In this document: in pieces, positions 62,942 through 64,000 of the stretch
How the letters are laid out: every line of letters starts with the position of its first letter
How positions within the stretch are numbered: the first letter of the stretch is position 1
Source: Manis javanica
Lineage: Eukaryota > Chordata > Mammalia > Pholidota > Manidae
NCBI RefSeq assembly: GCF_040802235.1
Contig: NC_133167.1
Coordinates: 139,001-203,000 of the forward strand
Length of the DNA stretch: 64,000 nucleotides
Direction of reading: 5' to 3'
Position numbers and translations under genes: made by a program
Notes under the pieces: model-generated
Database searches by the model: none
What the model saw: the letters and a program-made list of their open reading frames with translations, nothing else
Told to the model about the DNA's origin: nothing

Positions 62942-64000
62942 CTGCAAGGGCACATGGCCTCAGGCACACGCAGGATGGGGCAAGCAGCGACCTGGTCAGG
63001 CCTGACCGGAGCCTCACCCCAGACCCACCTGAGGACGGAGCAGAAAACGTGTGCACACAGTGTGCAGGGGGCTGTGGGAAATGAGGGGAGACCCAACTGT
63101 GAGGTGTGCACATGGGGCCAGACACAGGGTAGCCTTGAGAAACAGCTGTGCTGCATCCCTCCCAGTCATCAGCCTCAGGTTCCCATGGGTCCTTAATATT
63201 TCACTCAAGACACACAGTTCACCAAGCACCCAGAAAGGCCTCTGCGGCCCCCAGGGCTGGAGCGACCACCGGGCATCCAGTGGCAGGATGGGACTGACTG
63301 CCCCGCTGGCAGACGGGAGGGCCAGGGACCCTGTGAGGGAAGTGGGGCAAGCACACGGCCTTTCAGGGCCAAGCCAGGAGACACTGAGAGGTCATGTGGG
63401 TGTCAGGGAAGGGTGCTCTGGAGGAAAGATCCAGAGAGCACAATCTGGAGGCACACGCCTCCTCTGCATGTCCACAGAACATGTGGAGGCACCACGGCTG
63501 GAACACAGATTGGGCACGCACAGCAGGTCTGGCAGCATCTGAACCGTGGCAGAAGAACTGTCCAGATGCAACAGGGAGTAAAAAGTGTACACGTAAGAGG
63601 TGAGGATACATGGAGGACAGGAAGGAAGGCTCTGCCACATGTTTAATCACAACCCTCAAAGGAGAGGGGACATGGCAATATTGGAAGAGGTGATGGCCAA
63701 GAACCTCTAGAATAGTAAGATGCCAAGCCACAGGCCAGGAAGTCCCAGGGACCCCAGAGGGAAGAACATGTGCATGCATGCACAGCACACCGAGGATCAT
63801 AAAAGACCAAAGATAAAGAGAAAATCCTTAAAGTGACCTAAGAGAAAAAGAGACAGAACCCCTCACAGCAGCAGCAGTCCGAGCGAGCACCACCAACTTC
63901 CCCACCAGCACGGGGGCCACGACACAGTGTGGTGGCATTTCCAGTCGGAGCCAGAGCCAGTGCTGACCTGTGCTGCATACCTAGTGAGAATATGTTGCAA
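62942..64000 (-). other. D2HGDH intron reaching the right edge
   Basis: This is upstream of the first visible D2HGDH exon. The preceding exon, which in human ends before CPGFAEVLQ, was not found before base 64000. No clear repeat is seen. Confidence 0.55.

Overview
The window is from a placental mammal. It holds five protein-coding genes in the order RTP5 - PDCD1 - NEU4 - GAL3ST2 - D2HGDH, which is the gene order of human 2q37.3 read in reverse. All exons were found by matching the sequence to remembered human, dog and bovine proteins and by checking splice sites and exon phase. No Alu, rodent B1/B2 or carnivore tRNA-SINE is visible, so the species is probably neither a typical primate nor a rodent. 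The PD-1 residues look most like those of laurasiatherian mammals (dog, horse, cow), but I cannot name the species.

Layout. 1-2561 (minus): first two coding exons of RTP5, running off the left edge. 2562-13044: upstream region and unresolved 5' part of PDCD1, rich in repeats (inverted 0.55-kb pair, a 654-bp element with terminal inverted repeats, an old L1, an LTR fragment, a 67-bp minisatellite). 13045-15382 (plus): exons 2-5 of PDCD1. 21065-23525 (minus): complete three-exon NEU4 coding region in a CpG island. 29266-32212 (minus): GAL3ST2, complete except for a very short first coding exon. 51770-62941 (minus): the last four coding exons of D2HGDH, with a final intron full of nested old repeats. 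The rest is intergenic or intronic DNA with scattered LINE and LTR fossils.

The main result is that PDCD1, the gene for the T-cell checkpoint receptor PD-1, looks broken. Exons 2 and 3 carry three separate length changes that are not multiples of three, and the first gives a stop before the transmembrane segment. I could not find the signal-peptide exon. The last exon, with its ITIM and ITSM, is open and well conserved, so the loss, if real, is probably recent. The second notable signal is in D2HGDH: a 27-base perfect inverted copy of an exon end plus its 5' splice site lies about 0.6 kb downstream in the same intron, where it could pair with that splice site in the pre-mRNA.

The genes do not form an operon-like unit. 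NEU4 (sialidase) and GAL3ST2 (galactose 3-O-sulfotransferase) both act on glycan ends, D2HGDH is a mitochondrial dehydrogenase, RTP5 is a receptor-transporter family protein and PDCD1 is an immune receptor.
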